64,000 nucleotides of DNA, taken from NCBI GenBank assembly GCA_011316305.1, contig SAUG01000012.1, positions 186,001 to 250,000 of the forward strand, read 5' to 3'. The notes beneath the pieces were generated by a model that saw only the letters and a program-made list of their open reading frames with translations, ran no database searches and was not told the origin of the DNA. Made by a program: the position numbers and the translations under genes. The DNA comes from Rusavskia elegans (Eukaryota; Ascomycota; Lecanoromycetes; Teloschistales; Teloschistaceae). Positions 52,434 through 64,000 of this stretch are shown piece after piece (the first letter of the stretch is position 1; each line of letters opens with the position of its first letter).

Positions 52434-53597
52434 CTAGGAACAGATGAACTGTCTGAGGAGTAGCGCAGAGTACTCCAACGGACAGTCGACAGCTAGGCCA
52501 GCTACGCTTGCCTCTGCATCAGCACCTTGGGTGTTGACGCTAATGTTGACTCTCTGAGAGTGGAAGTGCATGCCAGACTGGGACACTGAGTCCATTGAGA
52601 GGATACAATATCGATCCTGCGATTGACCACAAGTCAGCAAAGGTTCTGTAGCTTGGATCTGCACAGCTGCTATCTTGGCTGCTTGCAGCTGTGAGCGCCG
52701 GAAGATAACAAGGTGCATGAGTTGAGTATAGTATATGTGATGCGTTTCATGAACGAACCATATATCCAAATGTTCATCCCACAATGTGTGAATGGCCGAT
52801 ATTTCTTTCCTGCCGACCTCCGCCGCATGGTCGTTCAACAACCATACCGTACCCTTCACATTGTTCGTACCAAGCATGGCGAAAAAGAAACTTCTATGGC
52901 TGTCTTCGGTCCACGACCTCCAATGAGGGTCCTCCCAAGGTTCCAAATTGTTTTCCTTGTACGCCGCTCGAAAAATTCCTTGTGTGCCGTGGTTGACAAC
53001 ATTGCTCTGGACTACGGCGCGGAGGTTCGAGATTGGTCCGTGGGGGAATTGGTCCTTTTCGGCTTGAGCAGCAGCTTCTTTCCACGTCTGGTACATGATC
53101 TCAGACCATTGGAGTTGATCCTCTTTCTTGTTTTGGTCACTGCTGCGCCAGTTGCCCTTGGCGACGATGATCCCCGCGGCAGTGTTGAAAGCGTTGAAGT
53201 AGGTAGTCTGTTTGAGTCGAATTTTCCGGACCGGATCAAAGGAGTTCACTTCCCAGATATCCATATCCGCAGTATCCATGCCTCTCTCCCGCATTTTCTG
53301 CGCCATCTCTGGGTCCTAGACTCCAACTTCAAAATAGCCGGCAAGTTCAGGAGCATAGTATCTGTTGTAGTGCTCCGTGGTATCGGCACGGTCAACCGAC
53401 TGAGGGTTGGAGAGGGTGGTGTGCAATATATCCCAGTAATCATGACCTTTCTCACCGCATATACTGTAATCTGTACATACATCGGCTTCTTATTGATTAT
53501 TCTCAAGCACTGGTGGTGCTCTAGGAATGACGGCTGGGAAGGTTTGAACGAGTAAAGGAAGGGAGACGAGCAACGGGATTGACCACCTCAACAACAT
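52434..53597 (-). pseudogene. Secreted protein gene with two in-frame stops
   Basis: One frame runs from ATG at 53597 to 52434 (388 codons) and is broken by TAA at codon 36 (53490-53492) and TAG at codon 94 (53316-53318). It starts with a signal peptide (LLRWSIPLLVSLPLLVQTF). Between and after the stops the protein reads like an intact member of an ascomycete secreted family: A-D-V-C-T-D-Y-S-I-C-G near 38, D-I-W-E-V-N-S-F-D-P-V, then T-T-Y-F-N-A-F-N-T-A-A-G and N-D-H-A-A-E-V-G-R-K-E-I. Both stops can arise from CAA/CAG by a C-to-T change at CpA, the RIP context. The region after about 52760 is less certain and may include an intron. A long open frame on the opposite strand is a shadow. Function of the family is unknown to me. 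Confidence 0.7.
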
Positions 53598-56500
53598 TTT
53601 GGTGAAGGCGATCAGAAGTTCAGAAGCTCCTTGAAGGCTGCAAGTCGATCAAGACCAGAGCGACTGTGAAAACAGTGAAAGGACACGAAGCAGCAGAAGT
53701 GGAGAGGCGTGCCGAGGACATCATCTCGACAAACGACACAATTGACGGTTGAGTGAGTGACCATAGCTATCCGGCTCACTCTGCTTGAAGCAGACCAACA
53801 CTTGTCCTGAAGTCGAAGATCGTGAAGCATGTCCCAGCACGGGACATGGAGGCGTGAAACATGTTCGATTCCTTTAATTAGCACGGGTTGCACTAATTGA
53901 GAAACAGCGGGTGGAACCCCCCAACGACTGGTTATATATTCCGTGTCTGGCATGAAAAGAATCCAAATCAAGTCATTTCATGGGTATAATCCTCCTCTGC
54001 TCTTGCGACAAGTCACAGCATAGGAGCTGTCAATGGTTCAGACAAGTCAAAAATGAAAACTGCGATTACGCTTGGGCTGAGTACGTGTTCGGCTTTCAAG
54101 ATTTGCCTTAGCTAAGCCCGGAGAATCTTCGAATTCGAGAAGTACAGTAGATGAACGAACGGTTTGTTGCTCTCATAGCAGCAAATGAGAATACAACATA
54201 TATTGTGCTGCAGGCACGTCTGAGTTGTCCATGAATATGATTTCTTCACTCACAGCCATTGGAATCATGAAAGCAAACAAAGATGATTCTAGACGTTGGT
54301 TGGAATCATGTCGCTCGCCTGATTGCATATGTATCTTGCGCATCCGGTGGGATGATGTTTGATATGGTTGGAGCTGGTGGAGGCGTGGCATGAAGCTAGG
54401 GTCGATGGACCCAGTTCCCTACTGAGTACTCGCCGTTGCGATTCGCTCATGCGTCAAGTCTTCGGTAGACAATGGGTGATAATCTGGGTGTATCTATGGC
54501 TGGGGGCGGAGATTGGGAACAATATAAACCATCCCCTCGAAATGGGTCGCCTTGACAGGGTGCGGTAGAGACGACTGCAGATGCCGGGGTTGAAAACAGG
54601 GAAGGACGCAAAGTGTGTAAGCTACGGAGTATGGATTGGCTGCGTCGAGCCCGCAATAGCGAGCGGAGAGGTGTAGAGGCAGATCAATTGGCGGAAGCTG
54701 GTCTGGGGACGGATAGAGGTGTAGATTGGTCGAGAGCCGCCCGTGCGGGTTGGACCAACGAGGACGCGACTGCTGATCCAACATGTTGCAGCAGGGTGCA
54801 AGGCAGCGAAGGCTTGCATTGGCACAGATCATAGGGCGCGCATAATGGAGGCATTCCCTGCGCATCGACGACAGCCGTGGTGTGTAAGACAACACGCGAT
54901 GAGGTGCTTCATGTAGCTTGCGTTAATCGAGCATTTGTGATACAGGACTTGCTGTTGCCGTGGGCTGCTGCTCCTTTCGAATTCGAGAGCAAACAGAAAC
55001 GGTGGCGCCAATTGATGCGTTGTCGACGAGGAAATTAAGACGATGTCATGGTGCAATATGCAATATCGCATGGGGGCCTTTCAGGTCTCGAGATTGAGGC
55101 TCGAATATTAATCCACCTATCGAGCGCGTCAAATTGGATGGCATAAAACGCGATCTCAGAACGCTAGTCTCGGTCTGGACAACTATCGGCAACTAAGAGC
55201 TTGACGGTTCATCGATTGGCTGCAGAACACGACACTATGTACATCCCTGACTGCCAAGACTTGCTCCCACGGTCGAATCCTGCAGCAATCTGTCGGTGCC
55301 CGCCTCAGATCTCCTTCCTCTCCTGTTCATCCGATGGAAGAGAGGCTCCCTTCTTCCTCACTCTCTCTAACATCACCTCCTCTCCCCCCTTCTCCCTGAG
55401 GATCCCCATTGCCCTCGAGACTCTGCCTCTGCCAGTCATCCAGAGGCTTCGAGTCGGGCGTGGGTTTCGAGAAGTGTGCCAGATGTGACTTCACCCATCA
55501 CTTCTGACACCACCACTCCTCTCCAAGCTCGTGTCTTTTCCATTGCCAATTCCTCCCTGTCTTACTCTGCATTCATACTGAGGGTCTTCTCTTGTCATTG
55601 TTGGAGTATTCACCCGTCATCCTTGGAACCAATTGGCCAGCCCCTCGGACACCAGCTCAACCCTCAACCAGGGCCCCATCTATATACCTCCCTCAATCAT
55701 ACAGACTTCCCGCCCAACATCAATCTCCGTCCTGCATGAGATTGCAATTGATCGAAAAAGAGAAAGAATCTTCGGACAGTAAGAACAATACCAGGAGGTG
55801 AGTGGAAGATAGCCTGTCTTTGCTCGCATTCCAGGCCCCGAACCACCGCACTTGCTCCTTATCGGGCCCCTCCAAATGGAAGTCCACCGCCAATTGGATC
55901 ATTTGGAATGTTCAATTTCGTCTCGCTGGCTGTCGTCATGATTACCACAGTTGGACACCCTTCACACAACCTGCCACGAGAGCCGTGTGACCAATATTCC
56001 GAATCCACCGTTCGTCCTGGCTTTCTGGACTCTCATTAATTGTATCCCTGGTCTTCCCTTGGTCAGCTGTTGGGTACTGGCAGTGAACCGACAGCGAACC
56101 GGCAGCGAACCTACCGGTGGCCCGTTGGAACCTGGAACTTTCATACCGCCTGAACGAGACATGGCTTTTCTTCCCATTTAAATTGACCCGTCTAACACGT
56201 TCTAAACGCGTTAACCATTTCGCGTTCGAAGCCTCGCAATTGAACACGATCTCAATTGACGATCTTGGCTGACGTTTACTTCCATTGATAGCCGTTCCAC
56301 ATATCCTCTACCATCAGATCTTGCTGGACTTGATCGAGAAGCGTCACGATATAATAGCCACCGAAATCGAATATCGATCAGAAGTAATTGAAGCATTACT
56401 GCCTTACATCTTGATCATCTCGGTTGTGGCTCTTACTCCACATTCTCGGTCTTCCCAGCCCTGCTCGAGTCGTAGATGCGTTAGCTCGTACTCTGCAATC

Positions 56501-56810
56501 TAATCTCTGGTGGGTAAGAATGCCATTCCTTCAATGGCTTGTCAAGGGCTGACCATCCCTGCTTTCAGTGGCAGCTATTAAGTCATTCTTCTGCCACATC
56601 GCAGCAAAGAATCTGGGCTCTTACTCCAATCATACCAACTAATTACAATCATTTCTAATTTCGATCCACCTCGGTCATTCATTAATAACGGCAGATTTAA
56701 TCCTGCAAACTCTCTTCAAGTCACTCATTGTCGATCCCTAATTTCACACTCATTCAGATCCATCATCTTCTCCGATTAAACCCAGTGCTTCCTAAACCCA
56801 ATAACGCAGG
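53598..56810. promoter_or_regulatory. 3.2 kb gene-poor leader of the cyclin gene
   Basis: No protein gene is convincing over 3.2 kb, an unusually long gap for this window. The part next to the cyclin (55.2-56.8 kb) is rich in pyrimidine tracts and short upstream open frames, as in long 5' leaders. An MCB-type ACGCGT lies at 56206-56211 within AAACGCGTTAA, followed by TTCGCGTTCG; MCB/SCB elements bind the MBF/SBF factors that drive G1 cyclin transcription. Promoter assignment is inference. Confidence 0.4.
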
Positions 56811-58065
56811 ATGCCTTACCAAGCACGCCCAACGTGCGACAGCTATTTCGTCGAATCTCATGAAGAGCGTGCAAGAGCCATTCGCGAGGAAGAGAGAGAG
56901 CACGAAAAGTACTTCAAGAGGCAAACTCAGAAAGCCATTGGCCAGAATCTGTCAGAAATGGACAGCGAAGCATACGGTGCCGACATCCTTTCTCACATGG
57001 AGAAGATGGAGGTAGGAAGTTTTCAGGCCCAATAAAAACTGAATTCTTGCTGACTAGTAGGGCCAGGTCGAGACCTTACCAGACGTTGCATCCATCGATA
57101 TACAAACGGAAATCCAGTGGTACATGCGCCCATACCTTCTCGACTTCTTGATTGAAGCTCACACTGCCTTTGCCCTCTTGCCCGAGACATTCTTCCTGAC
57201 GATCAACCTCCTTGACCGATACTGCTCGAAGCGCATCGTCTATAAGCGACACTACCAACTCGTCGGCTCAGCTGCACTGCTGATTGCGGCCAAATACGGC
57301 GATCGGAAGGAGCGTGTCCCGACAATAAGAGAATTGAAATGCATGTGCTGTAACCTCTACGACGATGAAATGTTCACCCAGATGGAGTGGCATGTCTTAC
57401 AGACCCTGGGTTGGAACATCGGACATCCAACGATCGACAGCTTCCTCCAATTAGCCTTGGAGAACGTCATGTATGATCCCGAAGTTGAGCACATGACCCG
57501 TTACATTTCGGAGATGGCTTTGTTCCACAAGGACTTTGTATCTAAGCGGCCGTCCGATATGGCTCGTGCATCGCTAGCCTTGGCAAGATGTATCTTGGAA
57601 CGTCCCCAAGCTCTGAGCTCTGACTGGGCCGCCCAATACGACCCGCAGACCCTCCTCATACTTTCACAACAGCTTCATCAACCATCGCAAGTCCTGTCGC
57701 GGAAATATTCCACCAGCCAAGTCTGTCGTGTGTCGATGAAGCTGGAAGACTTCTTGGCCATACAAGCCTCGATCAACCGACGCCATGTTCCTCCTCCAAC
57801 GCCTCCGGCCGAGAAGCCCATCACACATCAGTCTTACCAGCCGATAACACCAGTCAAGCAGCCTTACCTTCCATCCGCTCCTAATGGTACCATGACACCA
57901 CCTATTACGCCAAATACCGATGCGTACTACATAGGAGGTCAATCATGTATGCCCAATGGCCTCCCACCGACACCTGTAAGCATCGGGAGCCAACCCCCTC
58001 AGCATCAGTACGACTCGCACTACTACCGGCTACCGCCCATCAACCAACTACCATCCATGATATGA
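56811..58065 (+). CDS. G1/S cyclin (Cln/Puc1-like)
   Basis: Two exons (56811-57011, 57061-58065; 49 bp intron with TGCTGAC branch point) give 401 residues. Cyclin box N at about 85-190: M-R-P-Y-L-L-D-F-L-I-E-A-H, N-L-L-D-R-Y-C-S-K-R, the conserved L-I-A-A-K-Y-G-D-R-K-E-R-V-P and M-E-W-H-V-L-Q-T-L-G-W. A second cyclin fold runs to about 300. The tail is Pro/Gln/Ser-rich with several T-P sites (T-P-P, I-T-P), usual sites of CDK phosphorylation and turnover. Cln-type cyclins activate the CDK at the G1/S step. It is closer to fungal Puc1/Cln3-like cyclins than to B-type cyclins. Confidence 0.88.
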
Positions 58066-59762
58066 TCGGTGTATACCACGCTATCGTACCATGTGGAAGC
58101 CAACACAACTCCTTGGGCACCATCATCTTTCACTTTGTGAACCCTGTTCCAGCAGGCTTTCACAGAGATCCTGGTGTCCTGCCCGTCACCACAGTCATAC
58201 GTCCGATCTCGATTAGCGATCTCGCTCAGTCTACTTTGGCATTTTCAGCGTTCTGCGTCCTCGGCATCTTTTACCAATCAAAATCAAGTCCAGCATCTCT
58301 CATGCACACATAGAAAGAAAGGGGGAAAAGGACTTCACGATCAAAGAACAAAAGTATCACCAACTCATTTGCTTTGCTCAAGGACATTCGCATGGCATCT
58401 TTCTCAGTCGCCTGGATATTTGTCCGGTTGGGCACAAAAATCCCAGGATATTGTGGAAGGGGAGAAGCCATACTGTATCATGACCAACATACATCGCTAC
58501 CCGATTACATGTCTTTTTCCATCAGTGTTCTCTCGCGGCGGTCATAATGGCAAAAGAAGGAGGATGATCATCCACCTTCCTTGCTGATGCTGGCCGCTGC
58601 TGTACGAAAAGAAAGTGGAGATACCCTTGCTATTGTTTCCTTTCCTTCCTCCGCTTCCTAGCGTGGGCGAGGGGGGTTTTCCATTCCAACAAGAACTGTA
58701 AATTAGGGAATCATGGAAATCCCTTTCGAGCGCGATGGACGGACGAGGGAGTGGGATGGGGTAGATTCTAGCTTAGCATACACACACACGCTCACTAATT
58801 AATGCAAAAGAAGTATTGAAAAATCTCTCATCATGTGTTTGTTTCAAGTGGCATCTAGATTGTAACCCTCCGGCCCAGAGCCTCTGTTCATGTCGTCGTC
58901 CTCGAACCCATATCCTTCCTTCCATCTTCTTGACCCATTCCATATCATGGCACATACACACTCCTCTCCCAAAGACTACACTCCCCCAAAAATCATCAAT
59001 AAAACCCCTATCCCATCTTCCCACCCCTCTCAAAGAAATCCAAACCAACCATAGCCAAAAACGCAGCACAAGAAACATTCCGCTTCCCGCACTTTACTTG
59101 TTTCTCATGCCCAACCGCACAAGAACGTTCATGGCAACGGATCCACGTGGTCTAATACATTCATATCTTGTTATGTTGTAGTGGCGTTGATATCATTGTT
59201 GTTGTAGGTCGTGTTGATATCATTGTTGTTGTTGTTGTTGGTGGTCGTGGTCGTGAATGCCACGTATATCATCGCGTCGAGGAGAGAAAGAAGGAGAACA
59301 GGAGAAGATGGCGGTGTATGTAAAGGGTGAGGATATCGTGGTTTTGAAGGTACATATATATACAGCGGTCGAAGGACGACATTGTCTATCAAAAAGAGGT
59401 GGTGCTGGGATACCGAGAAGGATTTGGAGGTTCTCGTTTCGAAAACACGGACGGAGTGGATATAACGTACCCAACAACCCCTTTAGTCGAAAACGACAAC
59501 GCACACGGGACACGGCAAACACGGCTATTACATCTGATATGTTTGCAGATGGGGGGAAATATCTCCATAGCAGAAGGAAGAAGAAGCACGTGAATTAGAA
59601 CGCCAGCTAATTTCGCGAATTGCATGGTCTACTACAGGGGCCAAAGAATCTCAGATAACATGCTCCGGACCGAAAAACGAATTATAGATGATGTGAGAAA
59701 AGCCACCATGCCAACAAACTGACAGACACGGTCGCCGAGTTGATCAACCCATACAAGCAGAC
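58066..59762. other. Intergenic, 3' ends of cyclin and transporter genes
   Basis: 1.7 kb without a convincing gene. A CACACACACG tract lies near 58780, and a GTT/duplicated-block repeat is listed separately. Confidence 0.4.
59184..59255. repeat. GTT microsatellite with duplicated 20-bp block
   Basis: The block GTTGATATCATTGTTGTTG occurs twice, 27 bp apart (about 59186 and 59213), and the second copy runs on into (GTT)n and GGTCGT repeats. Simple slippage-type repeat in an intergenic region. Confidence 0.7.
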
Positions 59763-60887
59763 TTATACCCTCTGGCGCTCACTCTTCTCCTTGCGCATCT
59801 CTTTTCCCTTGCTGGACCAAGGGAAATGAATGACCGGACAGATGAAGAAGCTGTGGCGAAAACGTCAGCGGTGTGTTCCAGCATATATACACATACACAT
59901 ATGGAAACCAAAATATTGGAGCATACCTATTCGAATCATCTGCGATACCCGCCAACGCGTTGTACCAAGCCGCAAAGGCCGCTAGCAGCCCGAAAAAGCC
60001 CCCGGCCTTGATCAAAGGAGGATTCGGGTGGTTCGTGGAGTCGCGCTGCAGGTAGCCAATGCCGAGGAGGAGGAAGGCCAGATCGAGGGTGAAGAACAGG
60101 AAGAAGAACGCGACGGTTGAGCGGAGGGTGACGAGTAGGAGGATGGTTGTGAAGATAAACCATCCCTGTTTGAATCATGTGTTAGCATGAATGCTTGGGA
60201 GAAGGTGGTGGTTGGGATGAGACAGACCATCAAGAAGAAGCCGAAAGCATCGTAGAAGGCTTGCACACTCTGCATCTCCACGTAGGCTTCTTCGATGTTG
60301 AAACCGCCGGGCGTTAAGATGACGGCAAAGGAGAGCCAGAAGCCACCGTAGGATGAAAGAGCAGTCGCACCAAAGGTGTTGCCAACGGCCATTTCCCTGG
60401 AAGACTTTGTGTCAGTGCTCTGCCAGTGGCACAGAGTATCATACTCCCAAACTTACCACATGCCAGCAAGCAATTGGACCAGTCCGCCGTATCCAAAGGC
60501 AAGGCCGACGACCAGATTGGGCTCGGCGACGGTACGGGTCCGCATATTGATCAAGCTCAGGACAAAGGTGGTCAGGGCGAAAGCGCTCAAGCCCAAGGGG
60601 GCGGGATTGGCGAATTTGCGGCCCTCGACGGTCTTGTACAAACCCGGCTGGAACTCGCCACCAAAGGCAGGAAGACGACCGGAGGCGGTGCTGTTGACGT
60701 GGGCGAGGGGGCCATAACCGAACTTGGAGGCGGCGACGGCGGCCTGATGCTCTTCATGAGTCATCTGGCGGCCCATGCCGTTCATGCCGTGGGTGGCAGA
60801 CTTGTCGGTATCCGGGGAATCGTGATACATCTTTTCGGCGCCAGCAGGTCCGTGGCCAGTATGTTCGGAGGTTGAGGTAGTGGCCAT
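59763..60887 (-). CDS. GPR1/FUN34/YaaH-family acetate transporter
   Basis: Four exons (60887-60457, 60396-60228, 60165-59927, 59850-59763) give 308 residues. The hydrophilic N terminus (1-90) carries H-G-P and S-K-F-G-Y-G-P-L; the family signature [10 protein letters not shown] lies at 94-103. Six membrane helices follow; [13 protein letters not shown] spans the first splice and F-F-L-M|G-W-F-I-F-T-T the second. These proteins (yeast Ady2/Ato, Aspergillus AcpA) carry acetate or ammonium across the plasma membrane. The C terminus is short and basic. Introns are 60, 62 and 76 bp. Acetate transporter is the best family-level call; the substrate is not shown. Confidence 0.9.
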
Positions 60888-62274
60888 GGTGGACAGTGTT
60901 GTTGTGGGTCTGATGCTTTCGGTGTAGCCAGGAGTATTGATTTGGCGTGGATGAATGGCCGGATGAAGGGATTGAAGGGTAGGACGATTGTAAGAAAGCA
61001 GCAGAGTCACTGGAGGAGCGAAGTTCGAGTCTTGGTGCTGCTCGAGGGATGTGAGAATCAAGAGAGGGAGACAGAAGAGGCGGCACCGAAATAAAGAATG
61101 CGGAGAGATGGGGACTAGAGTAGTACAGGAGACGATCAATCGTGTGGGGAAGCGAAGCTTTGAGCTGGTGTGAGGTCATGTGTGATCAACATGGGAAAGG
61201 GATGAAAAGGAGGTGGCAGCTAACAGTAGCAGGCCATCCCATTCGACGACCATACCTATTTGACGCAGTATTATTGATTTGGGAGATGCTTGCTTCTGCG
61301 CTTCAAGTCCAAGGAAGACGGAGCTGGTGGTGCAGCTGCTGCTCCATCAGCTCGAACCAGCATTCCTCTGAAGTCCCAACGATGCACGATGCACCACCAC
61401 ATGCGATTCTGACAAGCGTGTGCAGGAACAGCACATGGTCTAGCATTATTCCTGTATTCGATCCTTGGGCCCCATGTGCTCCGTCATTCCAACGTGGGTA
61501 CTTGGTATTATTATTATTATTATTCTTCTTCCTGTCCGAGGATGCCAAAGAGCCGTTGGTCATACCGAAGAGACCAAGAACACGACCGGCCACAGTCTGA
61601 AGGAGGAATGGGATTAAGGTTGGATGCGAATTCATGCCGGGTCTCGACCGTTGATGGTGGCTAACCGATTGGAGCTGCCAACGCCGATCCACGCTCGGGC
61701 TGCAGGACGAAGATCAATGACGTTACATGTCAACATGCCCGAAATGGACAGATCGCACTTGCAAACTGGGACGCGCAATTATGAAGAAATAGCAGTAAAA
61801 AAGTCGGGGTGGTACGCATCTCATTACTTTGCGACAGTTCAGTGTGCTTCCGTCCCTGGTGACTGGGACATGGGATGATACCTTAATAATAATGAAGCGG
61901 AGGAAGCTACGACGCTTGTGGCAATTCATCGTCTTGGCGTCGGACGGTGCTAAAAAGTAGCGCTTACCTCACTTCATTTCGGAGAAAAGGAAGCCAACCC
62001 TGCAGCTGCAGACAATAATACAAAATACCGAGCGGATCAATAATAATGCTCACCCCTGGCCTGCTGTTTCGCGTCAATCTTGAAGCAATAGAGCAGTCGA
62101 ATTCATACATACATCCATACTCAACGTCGGAACCACCTGCAAACGAATGTGTGCCCCGGTCAAGAACAGCGCGAAGAGTACTGAACCCATGGAATATCAT
62201 TAATTGAAAGCATATTTATGTATCTATGATGCTTCTTTCATTCGCTTGCCGCGGTCCGTGACACTTTCACCTTC
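60888..62274. other. Intergenic region
   Basis: 1.4 kb: promoter of the acetate-transporter gene on the left, 3' flank of the Rds1-type gene on the right. A (TTA)n microsatellite lies at about 61506-61524. No gene seen. Confidence 0.4.
61506..61524. repeat. ATT microsatellite
   Basis: About six ATT units followed by a pyrimidine stretch (CTTCTTCCTG). Intergenic. Confidence 0.7.
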
Positions 62275-63711
62275 CTAACCAGCCTGGTACAGACCAAGAG
62301 CGACAATGTGAGGGTTCAACAACGACACGTTGAACGGCGTCACATAGAGGTCGAGATCGGTGAGCATGACAGCCATCGTGCCGTTGATGATGCCCTCATT
62401 GTCGTACACGAACCCCACAGGCTGGTACGTGTACCCGCTGTTGTTGCCCGTCACCGTCAACGGCGAGTACGTCAAGTTCAACTGCTGGCTCCAGCCAACG
62501 AACTTGGGTGGCCCCGCACTCGTCGACGTGACGTACGAGTTGTTGGGGCCCACCGCCGACCCTGGCGCATCCCACTGGAAAAGGACCTTCTTGCCGGGGA
62601 ACGATAGAGGCTCCGACTTGTTGTGCGCAATCGCTGGCCCGCAACCATACCCTGTCACGTTGAGGTTTATACAGCTGCCCGTCGTGATGTTCGACCGCGA
62701 CGGGTCGGCGATACGGGGGCCGACGGTTTCGCTACCGTCCTGCGCCGTGTCGTTGGGCGAGTAGCGGTTGATGTTGGCGTTGTTCAAGATGTGGAGGGTG
62801 GGGAAGTTTTGCCACGCCAGGCGAGTCGTGTTCTCGGGGCAGTAGCTGATATAAGGCGCCAGCATCGTCCATGACCACGATTGAGGCCATCCGTTCTCGA
62901 ACCACACATTCATTGGCGTGAGGCCGCTCATTTGGCGGAAGATCTGCTGCTGACGTGCCTCGGTGGCGATGGACTGCGCCAACAGCTGGCCGACTTCTCG
63001 AGAATCAAGATGATTGATGAAGCCCCAGACACCGGATTCGCCAAAGCGAGTGAGGCGCTGCATGAAGTCCACCCACTCCCGCACAGTCGTGTAGGGATAG
63101 TTGTAAACACACTGCTTCGGCGCACGCTCGCCGAGCATGTTGGTCAACAGGGTCGAGTGTCCGGTTTCCTGATCAGCCATGAACTCAATCAATGACCGAG
63201 CTTCAGGCCCAAGACCAGCGGCGGTGAATTCCTCGTCGGTGAATCGGGCGAGACCATCATGGAACAGATCAAGCTCGATCCACTCCTGATAGAGGCCGAG
63301 AGCAATGGATTCGAAGTCGAAGTCACTGTTGACCATGTATCGAGGAAGGGATCCATTCGTGCCGAGCCCACCGGCTGGAGTGAATGGTGCGGGCATCGGG
63401 TTGAGAGGAACACCTCTGGTGTTATAGTAGGTTGCCGTCGGGTTCAAAGGCTGGGGTGCAATCGACGCGGCGAGAGTGGTTGGACCTGGGACAGCTCCGA
63501 TGGTGGTCGGCGTGCCTGTGTAAGGACCATGATAGGTGGCACTGGTGTAGCCGTTTTCAAGCACCTCGACTCGATAACCTGATGTCGAAGGTTGCACGGA
63601 CGCTGACACCTGTGAATCAGGACCGAAGGATGCTGGGATGGTGACTTGAGGAGCTGGAGCCCCAAGGACCGGTGCGAGCAACAAAGCTGCAGCGAAAAGT
63701 GAGTTTGCCAT
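62275..63711 (-). CDS. Rds1-type secreted ferritin-like protein
   Basis: Single exon, 478 residues from the Met at 63711, which starts a signal peptide (MANSLFAAALLLAPVLGAPA); an upstream in-frame Met would bury it. A Pro/Thr-rich segment (25-115) precedes a ferritin-like four-helix region (about 130-290) with the Glu/His motifs S-I-A-L-G-L-Y-Q-E-W-I-E-L-D-L-F, M-A-D-Q-E-T-G-H and A-T-E-A-R-Q-Q-Q-I-F-R-Q-M. These are the kind of residues that bind metal in ferritin-like folds. The C-terminal half is beta-rich with many sequons. S. pombe Rds1 and its ascomycete relatives are stress- or starvation-induced secreted proteins of unknown activity. Confidence 0.85.
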   Translation of the reverse strand: MANSLFAAALLLAPVLGAPAPQVTIPASFGPDSQVSASVQPSTSGYRVEVLENGYTSATYHGPYTGTPTTIGAVPGPTTLAASIAPQPLNPTATYYNTRGVPLNPMPAPFTPAGGLGTNGSLPRYMVNSDFDFESIALGLYQEWIELDLFHDGLARFTDEEFTAAGLGPEARSLIEFMADQETGHSTLLTNMLGERAPKQCVYNYPYTTVREWVDFMQRLTRFGESGVWGFINHLDSREVGQLLAQSIATEARQQQIFRQMSGLTPMNVWFENGWPQSWSWTMLAPYISYCPENTTRLAWQNFPTLHILNNANINRYSPNDTAQDGSETVGPRIADPSRSNITTGSCINLNVTGYGCGPAIAHNKSEPLSFPGKKVLFQWDAPGSAVGPNNSYVTSTSAGPPKFVGWSQQLNLTYSPLTVTGNNSGYTYQPVGFVYDNEGIINGTMAVMLTDLDLYVTPFNVSLLNPHIVALGLYQAG

Positions 63712-64000
63712 CGTGTGAGATGTGGAATGGATGAGAAAGGACGGGTCCTGGGAAGGAACACAAGGGGGGATATGTACCTTCACCCCGGGTGGCGGAAGGA
63801 ACATTTCGTCACCCCTTCAGAGCTCCGGTAAGCTCGACCGCGTCATGACCAGTAGATTTTAGATTTTGGCTGGAGCTCCACCGGCAGATGGCAGGAACAC
63901 GCGGTGTGAGTGGGCTCCTGCTTGATCAGACGTGGTTAGCCATGCAGGGTCGAAGCTTTGAAGAGCTTCCGGGACAAGCTCTGGAAGTCCTAAACAATGG
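63712..64000 (-). promoter_or_regulatory. Promoter region of the Rds1-type gene
   Basis: About 290 bp to the end of the window. A CCCCT (stress-response-element core) lies at 63812-63816 and a CreA-like CCCCGG (SYGGRG on the other strand) at 63783-63788. Both fit the stress and nutrient control known for Rds1, but such short motifs occur by chance. Confidence 0.3.

Noticed and set aside
52713..53555. 280-codon open frame on the plus strand
   Set aside because: It lies antisense to the secreted-protein pseudogene, whose minus-strand reading has a signal peptide and family-like sequence. The plus-strand protein is low in family resemblance.
54173..55739. Several 60-130 codon open frames between 54 and 56 kb on both strands
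   Set aside because: Overlapping, without families, signal peptides or splice structure; likely chance.

Overview
The window is nuclear DNA of a filamentous ascomycete (Pezizomycotina). Supporting this: short 49-60 bp GT..AG introns with CTGAC/CTAAC-like branch points, two 15-18 nt microexons, fungal families (RPEL protein, Irc21-type cytochrome b5, GPR1/FUN34 transporter, Rds1 ferritin-like protein, Cln-type cyclin), a modular NRPS, and a 12 kb AT-rich block whose transposons are mutated in the pattern of repeat-induced point mutation (RIP). The sequence alone does not fix the class or species.

Layout. 1-12.2 kb: an AT island almost free of CA/TG dinucleotides but keeping CG. It holds a fossil Ty3/gypsy chromovirus, a fossil DDE_3/Tc1-type transposase, three copies of a roughly 0.6 kb repeat ending in TATCAG, and at its edge a short element with 33 bp terminal inverted repeats. 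12.9-24.3 kb: a small secondary-metabolite locus with a secreted serine beta-lactamase-fold protein (+), a frameshifted MFS transporter remnant (+), and a 2871-residue NRPS (-) of order [partial C]-A-T-C-A-nMT-T-R, the order of peramine synthetase PerA.

25-64 kb: mostly ordinary gene-dense DNA. In order: RPEL protein (+), TRAX (-), GPI mannosyltransferase I (+), a low-complexity coiled-coil protein (-), a frameshifted secreted alpha/beta hydrolase (-), tRNA-Arg(UCU) (-), a polytopic membrane protein (+), a small secreted protein (-), a minisatellite, DNA polymerase kappa (+), a PIN-like Gln-rich protein (-), a single-pass Cys-rich membrane protein (-), a cytochrome b5-domain protein (+), an ER FKBP (-), a secreted-protein pseudogene with two in-frame stops (-), a G1 cyclin behind a 3.2 kb gene-poor leader (+), an acetate-transporter-family protein (-) and an Rds1-type ferritin-like secreted protein (-).

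The most interesting system is the NRPS locus. The synthetase looks intact and should build and reductively release an N-methylated dipeptide; by hand alignment the second A domain has an acidic pocket like Arg-activating domains, so a peramine/pyrrolopyrazine-like product is the leading hypothesis. The locus lies against the RIP-degraded island and its adjacent transporter is broken. Exon boundaries are hand calls from splice signals, reading phase and family continuity.
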